Assembly (NCBI GenBank): GCA_024278155.1
Contig: JAJRTT010000067.1
Coordinates: 1 to 14,824, forward strand
Source of the DNA: Bacteroidota bacterium
GTDB lineage: Bacteria; Bacteroidota; Bacteroidia; Bacteroidales; JAADJA01
Length of the DNA: 14,824 nt
Direction: 5' to 3'
This document shows positions 1 through 5,454 of this stretch, piece by piece. The position numbers and the translations under genes were made by a program. Position 1 is the first letter of the stretch; every line of letters starts with the position of its first letter. Under the pieces are notes generated by a model, which saw only the letters and a list, made by a program, of their open reading frames with translations, was not told the DNA's origin and did not search any database.

Positions 1-412
1 GCTGTTTGCGAGCTATAAATACACGCTACAAGCTTTTATGAAAGCCAAGCTGAAAACCGCCTTTGATTTTGTATTGCACATTTCCATTGTCTGGATCGCC
101 AGCAGCGAACTATTGCACTGGATGGACATTGCCGAATCAAATCAATCGTATAAACTTGGGCTGAGCATACTTTGGGGCGTATATTCCCTCCTGCTCATTT
201 CCCTTGGGATATGGAAAAGGAAAAAGCACCTGCGCATCAGTGGCATTGTACTGTTTGCCATTACGCTGATCAAATTGATCTCATATGACATCACGCACCT
301 CAATACGATTTCACAAACCATTGTTTTTGTCTCCCTGGGGATTCTGCTTTTGATAATTTCGTTTCTTTACAATAAATACAAGTATATTATTTCGGATAAA
401 AATGAAAACTAA
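1..412 (+). CDS. DUF2339-type multi-pass membrane protein, C-terminal fragment
   Basis: The frame is open from the left edge (first full codon 2-4) to the TAA at 410-412, so this is the 3' end of a gene that begins outside the window. The ATG at 38 is internal and is probably not the start. The visible ~136 residues hold three to four hydrophobic segments separated by short basic loops, such as KRKKHLR, and end in a polar tail. Motifs such as LGLSILWGVYSLLLISLGIW, GIVLFAITLIKL and SLGILLLIISFLYNKYK match what I recall of the C-terminal part of DUF2339 predicted membrane proteins of Bacteroidota, whose biochemical role is unknown. The end overlaps the probable original ATG (402) of the next gene, so the two form a translationally coupled pair. 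DUF2339-DUF3999 pairs are known in this phylum. Family assignment is from memory of the pattern. Confidence 0.72.
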   Translation, partial: LFASYKYTLQAFMKAKLKTAFDFVLHISIVWIASSELLHWMDIAESNQSYKLGLSILWGVYSLLLISLGIWKRKKHLRISGIVLFAITLIKLISYDITHLNTISQTIVFVSLGILLLIISFLYNKYKYIISDKNEN

Positions 413-460
413 ACTGATTGTTTTTTACTGATAGCAGGTACTTCGGGGTCATTTGCACAA
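402..460 (+). other. Frameshifted signal-peptide region of the following gene
   Basis: An ATG at 402 overlaps the upstream stop and starts M-K-T-K-L-I-V-F, then hits TGA at 429-431. In the frame of the downstream ORF (461-1117) the bases from 425 read L-L-I-A-G-T-S-G-S-F-A-Q, directly joined to MGDYGHKRELQG. The two parts together make a normal signal peptide with an SFA|Q cleavage site. They are separated by a one-base deficit in the T run at 421-426: six T are present and seven would restore the frame. This is either a real inactivating or phase-variable indel, or a homopolymer sequencing error. Confidence 0.75.
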
Positions 461-1117
461 ATGGGCGACTATGGCCATAAAAGGGAATTGCAGGGCGATT
501 CGGCCCTATGGCACAAAATAGTTTTACTGGATGGGGTTTTCGGAAAAACAAAAGACAATCTTTCCGACATGCGGGTTTTCGGGATCACGGAAAACGGGGA
601 CACTATCGAAGCCCCCTACCTGCTTGAAATTGACAGGGGGAAAACGGAAAGCAATAATGTGAATTTCAAGTTGATAAACCAATCCCGCGACAAGAGAGGT
701 TATTATTTCACGTTTGAACTACCTGCCGAAAAGAACGAATTCGACTTTCAGGAAAAAGTTTTGCAAAATATCAAAATCACCATCCAAAATTATGACAATG
801 AAGCTTTGAAAATTGGGGACATCGGGGCAAAGGCCGCAGTCCATTATTTGACGGCCCGTTTTTCAAAACCAGCCCGGTATTATCTCGTTTATGGAAACCC
901 CAATGCAAACAAGCCCCATTACGACATAGGCCATTTTTCGGATAAAATACCCGATAATCCCACAAACCTGCAAGTTGGTGAAGAGAAACCCATTTACAAA
1001 AACAATCCCCCAAAAACGGAAGCCTTGTTCAAGAACAAAACCTGGTTATGGGCGGTAATGGCAATTGTTGTTTTGCTGCTTGGGTGGTTTTCGATCAGCA
1101 TGATAAAAAAGAAATAG
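461..1117 (+). CDS. DUF3999-like envelope protein with C-terminal membrane anchor (signal peptide out of frame)
   Basis: As read, this is 218 residues starting at ATG 461. That start lies at the mature N-terminus after a frameshifted signal peptide, so the native start was probably ATG 402. The N-terminal half (YGHKRELQG, WHKIVLLDGVFG, LSDMRVFGITENGDTIEAPYL) resembles the beta-rich start of DUF3999 proteins. The C-terminal part has IKITIQNYDNEALKIGDI and ARYYLVYGN motifs, then one transmembrane helix at residues ~193-214 (LWAVMAIVVLLLGWFSISMI) and a KKK stop-transfer tail. From memory, such proteins are usually near 400 residues, so a central segment may be missing after about residue 90. The partner is the DUF2339 membrane protein immediately upstream. 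Function is unknown. If the frameshift is real, the protein would lack export and this is a pseudogene. Confidence 0.6.
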   Translation: MGDYGHKRELQGDSALWHKIVLLDGVFGKTKDNLSDMRVFGITENGDTIEAPYLLEIDRGKTESNNVNFKLINQSRDKRGYYFTFELPAEKNEFDFQEKVLQNIKITIQNYDNEALKIGDIGAKAAVHYLTARFSKPARYYLVYGNPNANKPHYDIGHFSDKIPDNPTNLQVGEEKPIYKNNPPKTEALFKNKTWLWAVMAIVVLLLGWFSISMIKKK

Positions 1118-1143
1118 AATTGCAAAATGTAAATTGAAAAGCC

Positions 1144-1160
1144 GTTTCCTGATTGGAAAC
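1144..1160. terminator. Short hairpin after the DUF3999-like gene
   Basis: GTTTCC (1144-1149), loop TGATT, GGAAAC (1155-1160) form a 6-bp stem starting 27 bases after the stop codon. There is no T tract on the plus strand, so it is a weak terminator candidate at best. Confidence 0.25.
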
Positions 1161-1436
1161 AGCAGTAAAGCACCCCAACATATTGTTACAACTGTAACTT
1201 TAGTGCCTTTTCAAGCAAACACTTAGTTATCCCAAACCATACCTTTCTATTTCAGTCTTTAGCAAAGTTTATCTAAAGTTATATTTTAATTTACGGATAG
1301 AAAGCAAAGGAATCTTCCCACCTGTCACAACACCTATCCAAATTTATTATTAATCAAGTATTTAGCAAAATATACACACGCGAACATAAGAAAACTACAT
1401 AAATACAGATTTGTTTACAATCATAACCTTTTTAAA

Positions 1437-1468
1437 TTTACCCCTTAAGTAAAAAATGATTACATTTG
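1437..1468 (+). promoter_or_regulatory. Candidate Bacteroidota sigma-A promoter for the XRE gene
   Basis: TACATTTG at 1461-1468 fits the TAnnTTTG -7 box exactly. An imperfect -33 element TTTA sits at 1437-1440, 20 bases upstream. The ATG follows about 88 bases downstream. Confidence 0.4.
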
Positions 1469-1555
1469 TAAACTTTAATTTTCATGCTTAGTATTAATTA
1501 AAAGGTAATTTAGGATTGAAAAGCAAGCTTATTCAATTAAATAATTAACAAGGAA

Positions 1556-1963
1556 ATGATAAACCGGATACAGTTAATCTTAAAAACAAAGAACCTATCC
1601 CCTACCCGATTTGCAGATGCGATCCAGGTGCAACGATCGGGGATTTCGCACATCCTTTCGGGAAGGAACAAACCCAGTCTCGATTTCATGATGAAGATAC
1701 TTTCCACCTACCCCGAAATAAATCCCGACTGGTTATTATTTGGAAAAGGGGAAATGTTCCTGTCATCTAAAAAGAAAAAAACGAAGGATGAAATTATTCC
1801 TGAAGTGGGGAAAACCGATTCGAGCCAGATAGTAAAAGATGAAGATCCGCCAGAATACAAAACCACTCCAAAACAGATTAAGGGCAAAAAAGAAAAAAGT
1901 GGGATAGAAAAAATCATTGTCTTTTACAATGATAATTCGTTTGAGGAATACTCGCCACGATAA
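1556..1963 (+). CDS. XRE-family helix-turn-helix transcriptional regulator, Bacteroidota type
   Basis: 135 residues. Residues ~3-62 form an HTH_3/Cro-C1 type DNA-binding domain: the ILKTKNLSPTRFADAI helix, the QRSGISHILSGRNKPSLDFM recognition region, then NPDWLLFGKGEMF (56-68), a signature common in Bacteroidota regulators of this class. A lysine- and proline-rich, probably disordered linker covers ~70-114. The last ~20 residues (IEKIIVFYNDNSFEEYSP) form a conserved-looking beta-type tail that may mediate dimerisation or partner binding. AAGGA lies just 5' of the start, too close to be an ideal ribosome-binding site. The gene stands alone with its own candidate promoter and a terminator shared with convergent ndk, so the regulated genes cannot be inferred from context. 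The HTH assignment is secure; the regulon is unknown. Confidence 0.85.
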   Translation: MINRIQLILKTKNLSPTRFADAIQVQRSGISHILSGRNKPSLDFMMKILSTYPEINPDWLLFGKGEMFLSSKKKKTKDEIIPEVGKTDSSQIVKDEDPPEYKTTPKQIKGKKEKSGIEKIIVFYNDNSFEEYSPR

Positions 1964-2003
1964 AAAAAACAGGATATTCCTTTCTTTCGGAACATCCTGT
2001 TTA
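1962..2003. terminator. Bidirectional intrinsic terminator between the XRE gene and ndk
   Basis: AAACAGGAT (1967-1975) pairs with ATCCTGTTT (1994-2002). After one mismatch, TTCC (1977-1980) pairs with GGAA (1989-1992) around a TTTCTTTC loop. The left flank is eight A (1962-1969), which reads as a U tract on the minus strand. The right flank is TTTATATTA. It starts at the XRE stop codon and serves the convergent ndk transcript as well. Confidence 0.85.
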
Positions 2004-2026
2004 TATTATCGGTTTGGCAAATACCC

Positions 2027-2055
2027 GGTCATACTGAGCTTGTCGAAGTATGACC
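2027..2055. repeat. Palindromic intergenic repeat (GGTCATACT...AGTATGACC)
   Basis: Perfect 9-bp arms GGTCATACT (2027-2035) and AGTATGACC (2047-2055) flank the core GAGCTTGTCGA. The CTGAGCTTGTCGAAG core is a sequence I associate with dispersed intergenic repeats in Bacteroidota and other environmental genomes; only one copy is in the window. It lies 8 bases beyond the ndk stop codon, so the ndk transcript would carry it as a 3' hairpin ahead of the terminator. Confidence 0.65.
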
Positions 2056-2063
2056 ATTTCCTT

Positions 2064-2483
2064 TTAAAATTTCTCCAAATCAGAAAAGAAAAAGTCCCCT
2101 TCGATAATAGCATTCTCATCGCTGTCGGACCCATGAACGGCGTTCATCCCAAGGTCGGTACCGTATTCGGCACGGATAGTCCCGGCTTCGGCCTCTGCCG
2201 GATTGGTGGCACCGATATAATTACGGTATGCCTCAACTGCATTCTCCTTTTCAAGAATTGCGGCCACGATTGGCCCTGATGACATAAACTCTGTCAGTTC
2301 GCCATAGAAAGGGCGTTCTTTATGGATCTCATAAAATTTCTTTGCCTGTTCCAATCTAAGGTGCACCATCTTCATGGCTGCTACCCTAAATCCACCTTCG
2401 GCGATTTTCGCCATGATCGGGCCGATATAGCCTTTTTTAACGGCCGTGGGCTTGATCATTGTAAATGTTGTTTTTCCTGTCAT
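2064..2483 (-). CDS. ndk: Nucleoside diphosphate kinase
   Basis: Transfers the gamma-phosphate of ATP to NDPs through a phosphohistidine, keeping cytosolic NTP and dNTP pools balanced. I chose the ATG at 2483-2481 (M-T-G-K-T-T-F-T-M-I-K-P), which gives 139 residues, the usual length. Two in-frame ATGs lie upstream (2516, 2492) and would add 11 or 3 residues with no family similarity. In the 139-residue numbering, Lys11 of the MIKP motif, the RPFYGELTEFM segment (57-67), Arg87, Arg104 and the NAVHGSDS active site with catalytic His117 are all present. Residue 13 is Thr where most NDKs have Asp (MIKPTAV instead of MIKPDAV). The gene is divergent from nrnA and convergent with the XRE regulator. 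Identity is secure. Confidence 0.97.
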   Translation of the reverse strand: MTGKTTFTMIKPTAVKKGYIGPIMAKIAEGGFRVAAMKMVHLRLEQAKKFYEIHKERPFYGELTEFMSSGPIVAAILEKENAVEAYRNYIGATNPAEAEAGTIRAEYGTDLGMNAVHGSDSDENAIIEGDFFFSDLEKF

Positions 2484-2551
2484 TTTGTTCATTGTTGTAT
2501 AGGCATTTTGTTTCAAATGCCCTTGTTAATGTATGTTTTGCTATTTGGGCA

Positions 2552-2559
2552 CAAAAATA
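2552..2559 (-). promoter_or_regulatory. Candidate -7 box upstream of ndk
   Basis: Read on the minus strand, 2559-2552 is TATTTTTG, an exact TAnnTTTG match, about 69 bases upstream of the chosen ndk start. No clear TTG -33 element is seen at the expected distance, so this is tentative. Confidence 0.3.
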
Positions 2560-2668
2560 GAAAAAAATATAGTCGCGATACGCTTGGGTGTGCAACATGT
2601 TACACTTTGTTGCCCCTAAGTCGCCTTCACTGGTTTTCAGGTTTTTCTCTTTTCCTCCTCCCTTCCAG

Positions 2669-2700
2669 CCTGCCATAGGTTTATCCGGCGGACGGGCAGG
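2669..2700. repeat. GC-rich imperfect palindrome (CCTGCC...GGCAGG)
   Basis: CCTGCC (2669-2674) and GGCAGG (2695-2700) flank a GC-rich core containing TCCGGCGGA. The block is much more GC-rich than its AT-rich surroundings. It resembles the CCTGCC/GGCAGG-type dispersed intergenic repeats I associate with Bacteroidota genomes. Only one copy is in the window, so the family assignment is an inference. Confidence 0.5.
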
Positions 2701-2743
2701 GATGGGGGCTAAACAGGAAAAGAAAGGTTTTAATTTTATGCCA

Positions 2744-2776
2744 TTTATCGTCCAAACCATAATTTCTTTACTTTTG
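2744..2776 (+). promoter_or_regulatory. Candidate Bacteroidota promoter for nrnA
   Basis: TACTTTTG (2769-2776) matches TAnnTTTG exactly. TTTA (2744-2747), an imperfect TTTG -33 element, lies 21 bases upstream. The nrnA ATG at 2797 is 20 bases after the box, implying a very short leader, which is common in this phylum. Confidence 0.5.
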
Positions 2777-2796
2777 CGCATCAAAATCTTGACTGA

Positions 2797-3810
2797 ATGG
2801 CTGCATTGGATTTTTCCGAAATAAAACCCCTTCTTTCCACCAGGAAGAAAATACTTATTGTTGGACATACGAACCCTGACGGGGACGCACTGGGCTCTTC
2901 CCTTGCTTTGTACAATTTCCTAAAGGCAGAAAACTTTGAATTGTCGGTGATGGTGCCCACCTCCTACCCCGGTTTCCTTGCCTGGATGCCCGGACAGGAA
3001 AACATCAGGGTTTATGAAAAGGAAAAGGGAGTTTGTGATCGTATCTTTGATGAGGCCGAAGTCATTTTTTCGCTGGACCACAATTCCCCTTCGCGCTTAG
3101 GGGTTGCCACTAAAGCTTTCGGGAAGTCAAAGGCCTTGAAAATCATGATCGACCACCATATCGACCCTGACAAAAATTCCTATGACCTTGTTTTTTCCAC
3201 TACGGAAACAACCTCGACCTCCGAACTTATCTATGATTTTTTGGCACAATACGACCCGGCCCAAATTAGCAGGGAAGTTGCAGAGTGCATTTATGTTGGG
3301 ATTATGACCGATACGGGTTCGTTCAGTTATGCCTGCAATTACGAAAAAACGTACCGGACCGTGGCCGAGCTTTTCAAACTGGGGATAGATGGTGTTAACA
3401 TCCACCGCCGGGTTTACGATACTTTTTCTGAAAGCAGGATGCGTTTGTTGGGTTATTGCCTGAGCGAAAAGATGGTGGTCGTGCAAAAACTGAACACGGC
3501 CTATATCTCACTGACGAAGGAGGAACTGGAGCGTTTTGATTTCCAGTCGGGGGATACCGAGGGCGTGGTGAACTATTCATTGGCCATCAAAGGGATAAGG
3601 TTGGCCGCACTGTTTACGGAGAAAGAAAACAAGATCAGGATTTCGTTCCGCTCTGCCGGCAAGTTCGATGTAAATGTTTTTGCCAACAAACACTTCGAAG
3701 GCGGCGGGCACAGAAATGCGGCCGGTGGCGATTCGTTTCTCCCCATGGACGAAACATTGCAGAAGTTCGAACGTTTGCTCAGGGATTATGAAGAAGAGCT
3801 TTGTTCATAG
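2797..3810 (+). CDS. nrnA: DHH/DHHA1 phosphoesterase, NrnA-like oligoribonuclease / pAp phosphatase
   Basis: 337 residues, the usual NrnA length. These cytosolic Mn-dependent enzymes degrade short RNA oligomers, and many also hydrolyse 3'-phosphoadenosine-5'-phosphate. The DHH domain shows motif I HTNPDGDA (His24, Asp28, Asp30), motif II SLDHN (Asp94), motif III DHH (Asp119-His120-His121) and motif IV MTDTGSF (Asp172), so all metal ligands are present. The C-terminal DHHA1 substrate-binding domain ends with GGGHRNAAGG (302-311), the motif that grips the nucleotide. The start is supported by a good promoter 20 bases upstream. Downstream lies a repeat-rich gap, then a GldI-like FKBP lipoprotein. 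The exact substrate preference (nanoRNA, pAp or cyclic dinucleotide breakdown products) cannot be read from sequence. Confidence 0.93.
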   Translation: MAALDFSEIKPLLSTRKKILIVGHTNPDGDALGSSLALYNFLKAENFELSVMVPTSYPGFLAWMPGQENIRVYEKEKGVCDRIFDEAEVIFSLDHNSPSRLGVATKAFGKSKALKIMIDHHIDPDKNSYDLVFSTTETTSTSELIYDFLAQYDPAQISREVAECIYVGIMTDTGSFSYACNYEKTYRTVAELFKLGIDGVNIHRRVYDTFSESRMRLLGYCLSEKMVVVQKLNTAYISLTKEELERFDFQSGDTEGVVNYSLAIKGIRLAALFTEKENKIRISFRSAGKFDVNVFANKHFEGGGHRNAAGGDSFLPMDETLQKFERLLRDYEEELCS

Positions 3811-3835
3811 ATTTGGAACAGGCAGTTGATAAAAC

Positions 3836-3999
3836 CTGTTGGGTCGAAGCAAGAATGGGCGATGGCGACCCGACAGCTTGAAAAAAGGGAAAAGGGTAAG
3901 AGGTTGCTAACTGTTGCATACTCCGTAATTACATACAGAGCCAGCAAGAAAACACCAGATTTGTAATAAAAACAAAAAAGCAATCCCGAAGCTTCGGGA
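3836..3999. repeat. Hairpin-bounded intergenic element
   Basis: An 11-bp stem, CTGTTGGGTCG (3836-3846) with CGACCCGACAG (3866-3876), has one T-G wobble and a 19-base loop. About 110 bases further on is the perfect palindrome TCCCGAAGCTTCGGGA (3984-3999). The block between is codon-like on both strands but matches no known family. It may be a mosaic of dispersed intergenic repeats. Neither hairpin has a plus-strand T tail. On the minus strand the 16-bp palindrome is followed by TTGCTTTTTTG, which would work as a terminator for antisense transcription. Confidence 0.5.
3862..3966 (+). other. 34-codon ORF inside the intergenic element (doubtful)
   Basis: The frame reads MATRQLEKREKG, then KRLLTVAYSVITYRASKKTP, ending DL and a stop at 3964-3966. 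It is basic and has no signal peptide or recognisable domain. I have an unverified impression that this peptide recurs in short hypothetical proteins of Bacteroidota, which would fit translation of a dispersed repeat rather than a real gene. The start overlaps the 3' arm of the hairpin at 3836-3876. Confidence 0.25.
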
Positions 4000-4162
4000 C
4001 AAAAAACCAAATAAATATCAATTTGCAAATAAATAAAATTCAAACGTTTGTAGAATTGGGGGTATTTGTACACGCACTATTATCGATTTAAAACTGATGG
4101 AAACCGATTCATCAATGATTGTTAAAACAATGTAAAAAGGGGCATCATTCCCCGGTTAATAA

Positions 4163-4702
4163 ATGAAAATAGATATTACAATCCTGGCATATATGTTCTT
4201 GGGCTTATTGTTAAGCTCACTCTTCATTTCCTGCGGTGAAGATCACAAACCCAGGCACAATCCCAACTCAAAGGAACTAAAAGAAACCTTGATGAAGGTG
4301 AACAAAAACCTTGTGGGATCGGAAAACCAGGCTATTGAGCAATATATAAAAAGGTATGGCTGGGAAATGGAAAAAACGGGAACGGGCTTGAGGTATATGA
4401 TCTACAAACATGGCAAAGGCGAAAAAGCGGCATTCGGCAAAATTGCAAAACTTAACTACAAGGTAGGCTTGCTGGATGGAACAAAGTGCTATTCATCAAG
4501 CGAAAACGGGCCCAAGGTTTTCAGGATCGGCAAGGGTGGGGTCGAGAGTGGATTGGAGGAAGGAGTTTTATTTTTGCACGTGGGCGACCGAGCAAAATTT
4601 ATATTACCTTCGCACCTTGCTTTTGGGCTGGTGGGCGATTCAAAAAAAATCCCGGCCAAGGCCGTATTGGTATATGATATTGAGTTAATTGAGTTAAAAT
4701 AA
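4163..4702 (+). CDS. FKBP-type peptidyl-prolyl isomerase-like lipoprotein, GldI-like
   Basis: 179 residues. A lipoprotein signal (hydrophobic 5-22, lipobox F-I-S-Cys24) implies a periplasm-facing, membrane-attached protein. A helical linker (~35-70) precedes an FKBP_C domain (~75-179). The pattern LDGTKCYSS, GVESGLEEGV and PSHLAFG matches the GldI branch of FKBPs, linked to gliding motility in Flavobacteria. Several catalytic-pocket positions diverge from FKBP12: Cys109-Tyr110 replace Phe-Asp, Glu128 replaces the Val-Ile isoleucine, and Leu131 replaces the pocket Trp. Tyr99 and Phe120 are kept. Isomerase activity is therefore doubtful and a chaperone or scaffold role is plausible. It sits 14 bases upstream of a second FKBP lipoprotein. 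The FKBP fold is secure; the GldI call is moderate, and nothing else in the window shows gliding. Confidence 0.85.
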   Translation: MKIDITILAYMFLGLLLSSLFISCGEDHKPRHNPNSKELKETLMKVNKNLVGSENQAIEQYIKRYGWEMEKTGTGLRYMIYKHGKGEKAAFGKIAKLNYKVGLLDGTKCYSSSENGPKVFRIGKGGVESGLEEGVLFLHVGDRAKFILPSHLAFGLVGDSKKIPAKAVLVYDIELIELK

Positions 4703-4716
4703 ATAAAAACGAAAAA

Positions 4717-5421
4717 ATGAAAACGATGAAAATTTCGGCAGTTGCGATGGGTATTGTTGCTGCCATGTTCCTAATGAATTCTTGTGGCGAAATGCCTGGA
4801 GCAAAAAAAAGTGTTAGCCTTGACAACGAATTGGACAGTGTGAGCTATGCAATTGGTGTGGATATTGGACAGAATATCAAAGGCCAGGGTTTTGACGAAA
4901 TCAATGCCGAGGCAGTTGCCAAAGGTTTTGATGACATCTTTAAAGAAAACGAAACATTGATGTCGAAGGAAGATGCCAACGCTTACGTACGCGAATACTT
5001 CCAAAAGATAGTGAAAAGAAAAGCCGATGCCAACCTGAAGGCTGCCGAAGATTTCCTGAAAGAAAACGGGACGAAAGATGGTGTGGTGACCACAGAAAGT
5101 GGATTGCAGTACAAAGTGGTAAAGCAAGGGACAGGCCCGGTACCAACCGCCGAAGACAAAGTTACCGTTACCTATAAAGGGACACTTATTGACGGTACTG
5201 AATTTGACAGTGCCGATTCCACCAATCCGGCCTCATTCCCGGTTGGAGGTGTAATAAAAGGATGGACAGAGGCCTTGCAGCTTATGCCCGTTGGCTCAGA
5301 ATGGGTACTCTATATCCATCCCGACCTTGCATATGGTGAACATCCGCGCCAGGGCAGCCCCATTGGGGCAAATGAGATGCTCACTTTTGAAATCGAACTG
5401 CTTTCCATCGACAAGAAATAA
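4717..5421 (+). CDS. FKBP-type peptidyl-prolyl cis-trans isomerase lipoprotein, Mip/FkpA-like
   Basis: 234 residues. The lipoprotein signal peptide ends in N-S-Cys23. Residues ~34-125 form the helical FKBP_N dimerisation domain (VSYAIGVDIGQNIKGQG, then a long helix). Residues ~128-234 form the FKBP_C domain with a complete pocket: Tyr153, Phe163-Asp164, Val179-Ile180, Trp183, Tyr206 and Phe224. It should catalyse proline isomerisation for proteins folding in the periplasm. It is only 14 bases downstream of the GldI-like gene and 33 bases upstream of sucC, so all three are probably co-transcribed. An alternative start at the fourth codon (MKISAVAM) is equally compatible with the signal peptide. 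The symbol is left open between fkpA-, fklB- and mip-type naming. Confidence 0.93.
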   Translation: MKTMKISAVAMGIVAAMFLMNSCGEMPGAKKSVSLDNELDSVSYAIGVDIGQNIKGQGFDEINAEAVAKGFDDIFKENETLMSKEDANAYVREYFQKIVKRKADANLKAAEDFLKENGTKDGVVTTESGLQYKVVKQGTGPVPTAEDKVTVTYKGTLIDGTEFDSADSTNPASFPVGGVIKGWTEALQLMPVGSEWVLYIHPDLAYGEHPRQGSPIGANEMLTFEIELLSIDKK

Positions 5422-5454
5422 TCAACAGAATAAAATAATTAAACTCATAACAGA

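Larger units (their letters stand above)
1118..1555. other. 438-bp AT-rich intergenic region
   Basis: No convincing ORF on either strand. It holds the weak hairpin at 1144-1160, a short inverted repeat GTTAC-N4-GTAAC at 1185-1198, and the candidate promoter for the downstream regulator near 1461. The A+T content is visibly higher than in the flanking genes. The length is unusually large for this window and could hold a long leader or operator sites, but nothing recognisable as a riboswitch or RNA gene was seen. Confidence 0.6.
2484..2796. other. Divergent ndk/nrnA intergenic region
   Basis: 313 bases between two divergent starts. It holds the candidate ndk -7 box (2552-2559), a GC-rich palindromic repeat (2669-2700) and the nrnA promoter (2744-2776). 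No coding potential is supported on either strand. Confidence 0.6.
3811..4162. other. 352-bp intergenic region, mostly repeat-like
   Basis: The left half (3836-3999) is bounded by a strong hairpin and a perfect 16-bp palindrome and contains a 34-codon ORF (see separate entries). The right half is AT-rich with a small inverted repeat ATTGTT-AA-AACAAT (4118-4131) and a GGGG/CCCC mini-hairpin (4139-4153) just upstream of the next start. I see no clear TAnnTTTG promoter for the downstream gene. Confidence 0.55.

Noticed and set aside
1917..2279. 120-codon plus-strand ORF crossing the terminator into ndk
   Set aside because: It runs antisense through ndk and across the bidirectional terminator. 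Composition is that of a shadow frame.
2437..2868. 143-codon minus-strand ORF spanning the ndk/nrnA gap
   Set aside because: It overlaps both gene starts and both candidate promoters in a different frame, and the protein shows no family features.
3786..4073. 95-codon minus-strand ORF in the nrnA-FKBP gap
   Set aside because: It overlaps the end of nrnA and runs through palindromic repeat DNA. No domain, signal or plausible upstream context was seen.
4139..4153. GGGG/CCCC hairpin near the GldI-like start as a riboswitch or thermosensor
   Set aside because: Only four base pairs and no recognisable aptamer; chance is sufficient.
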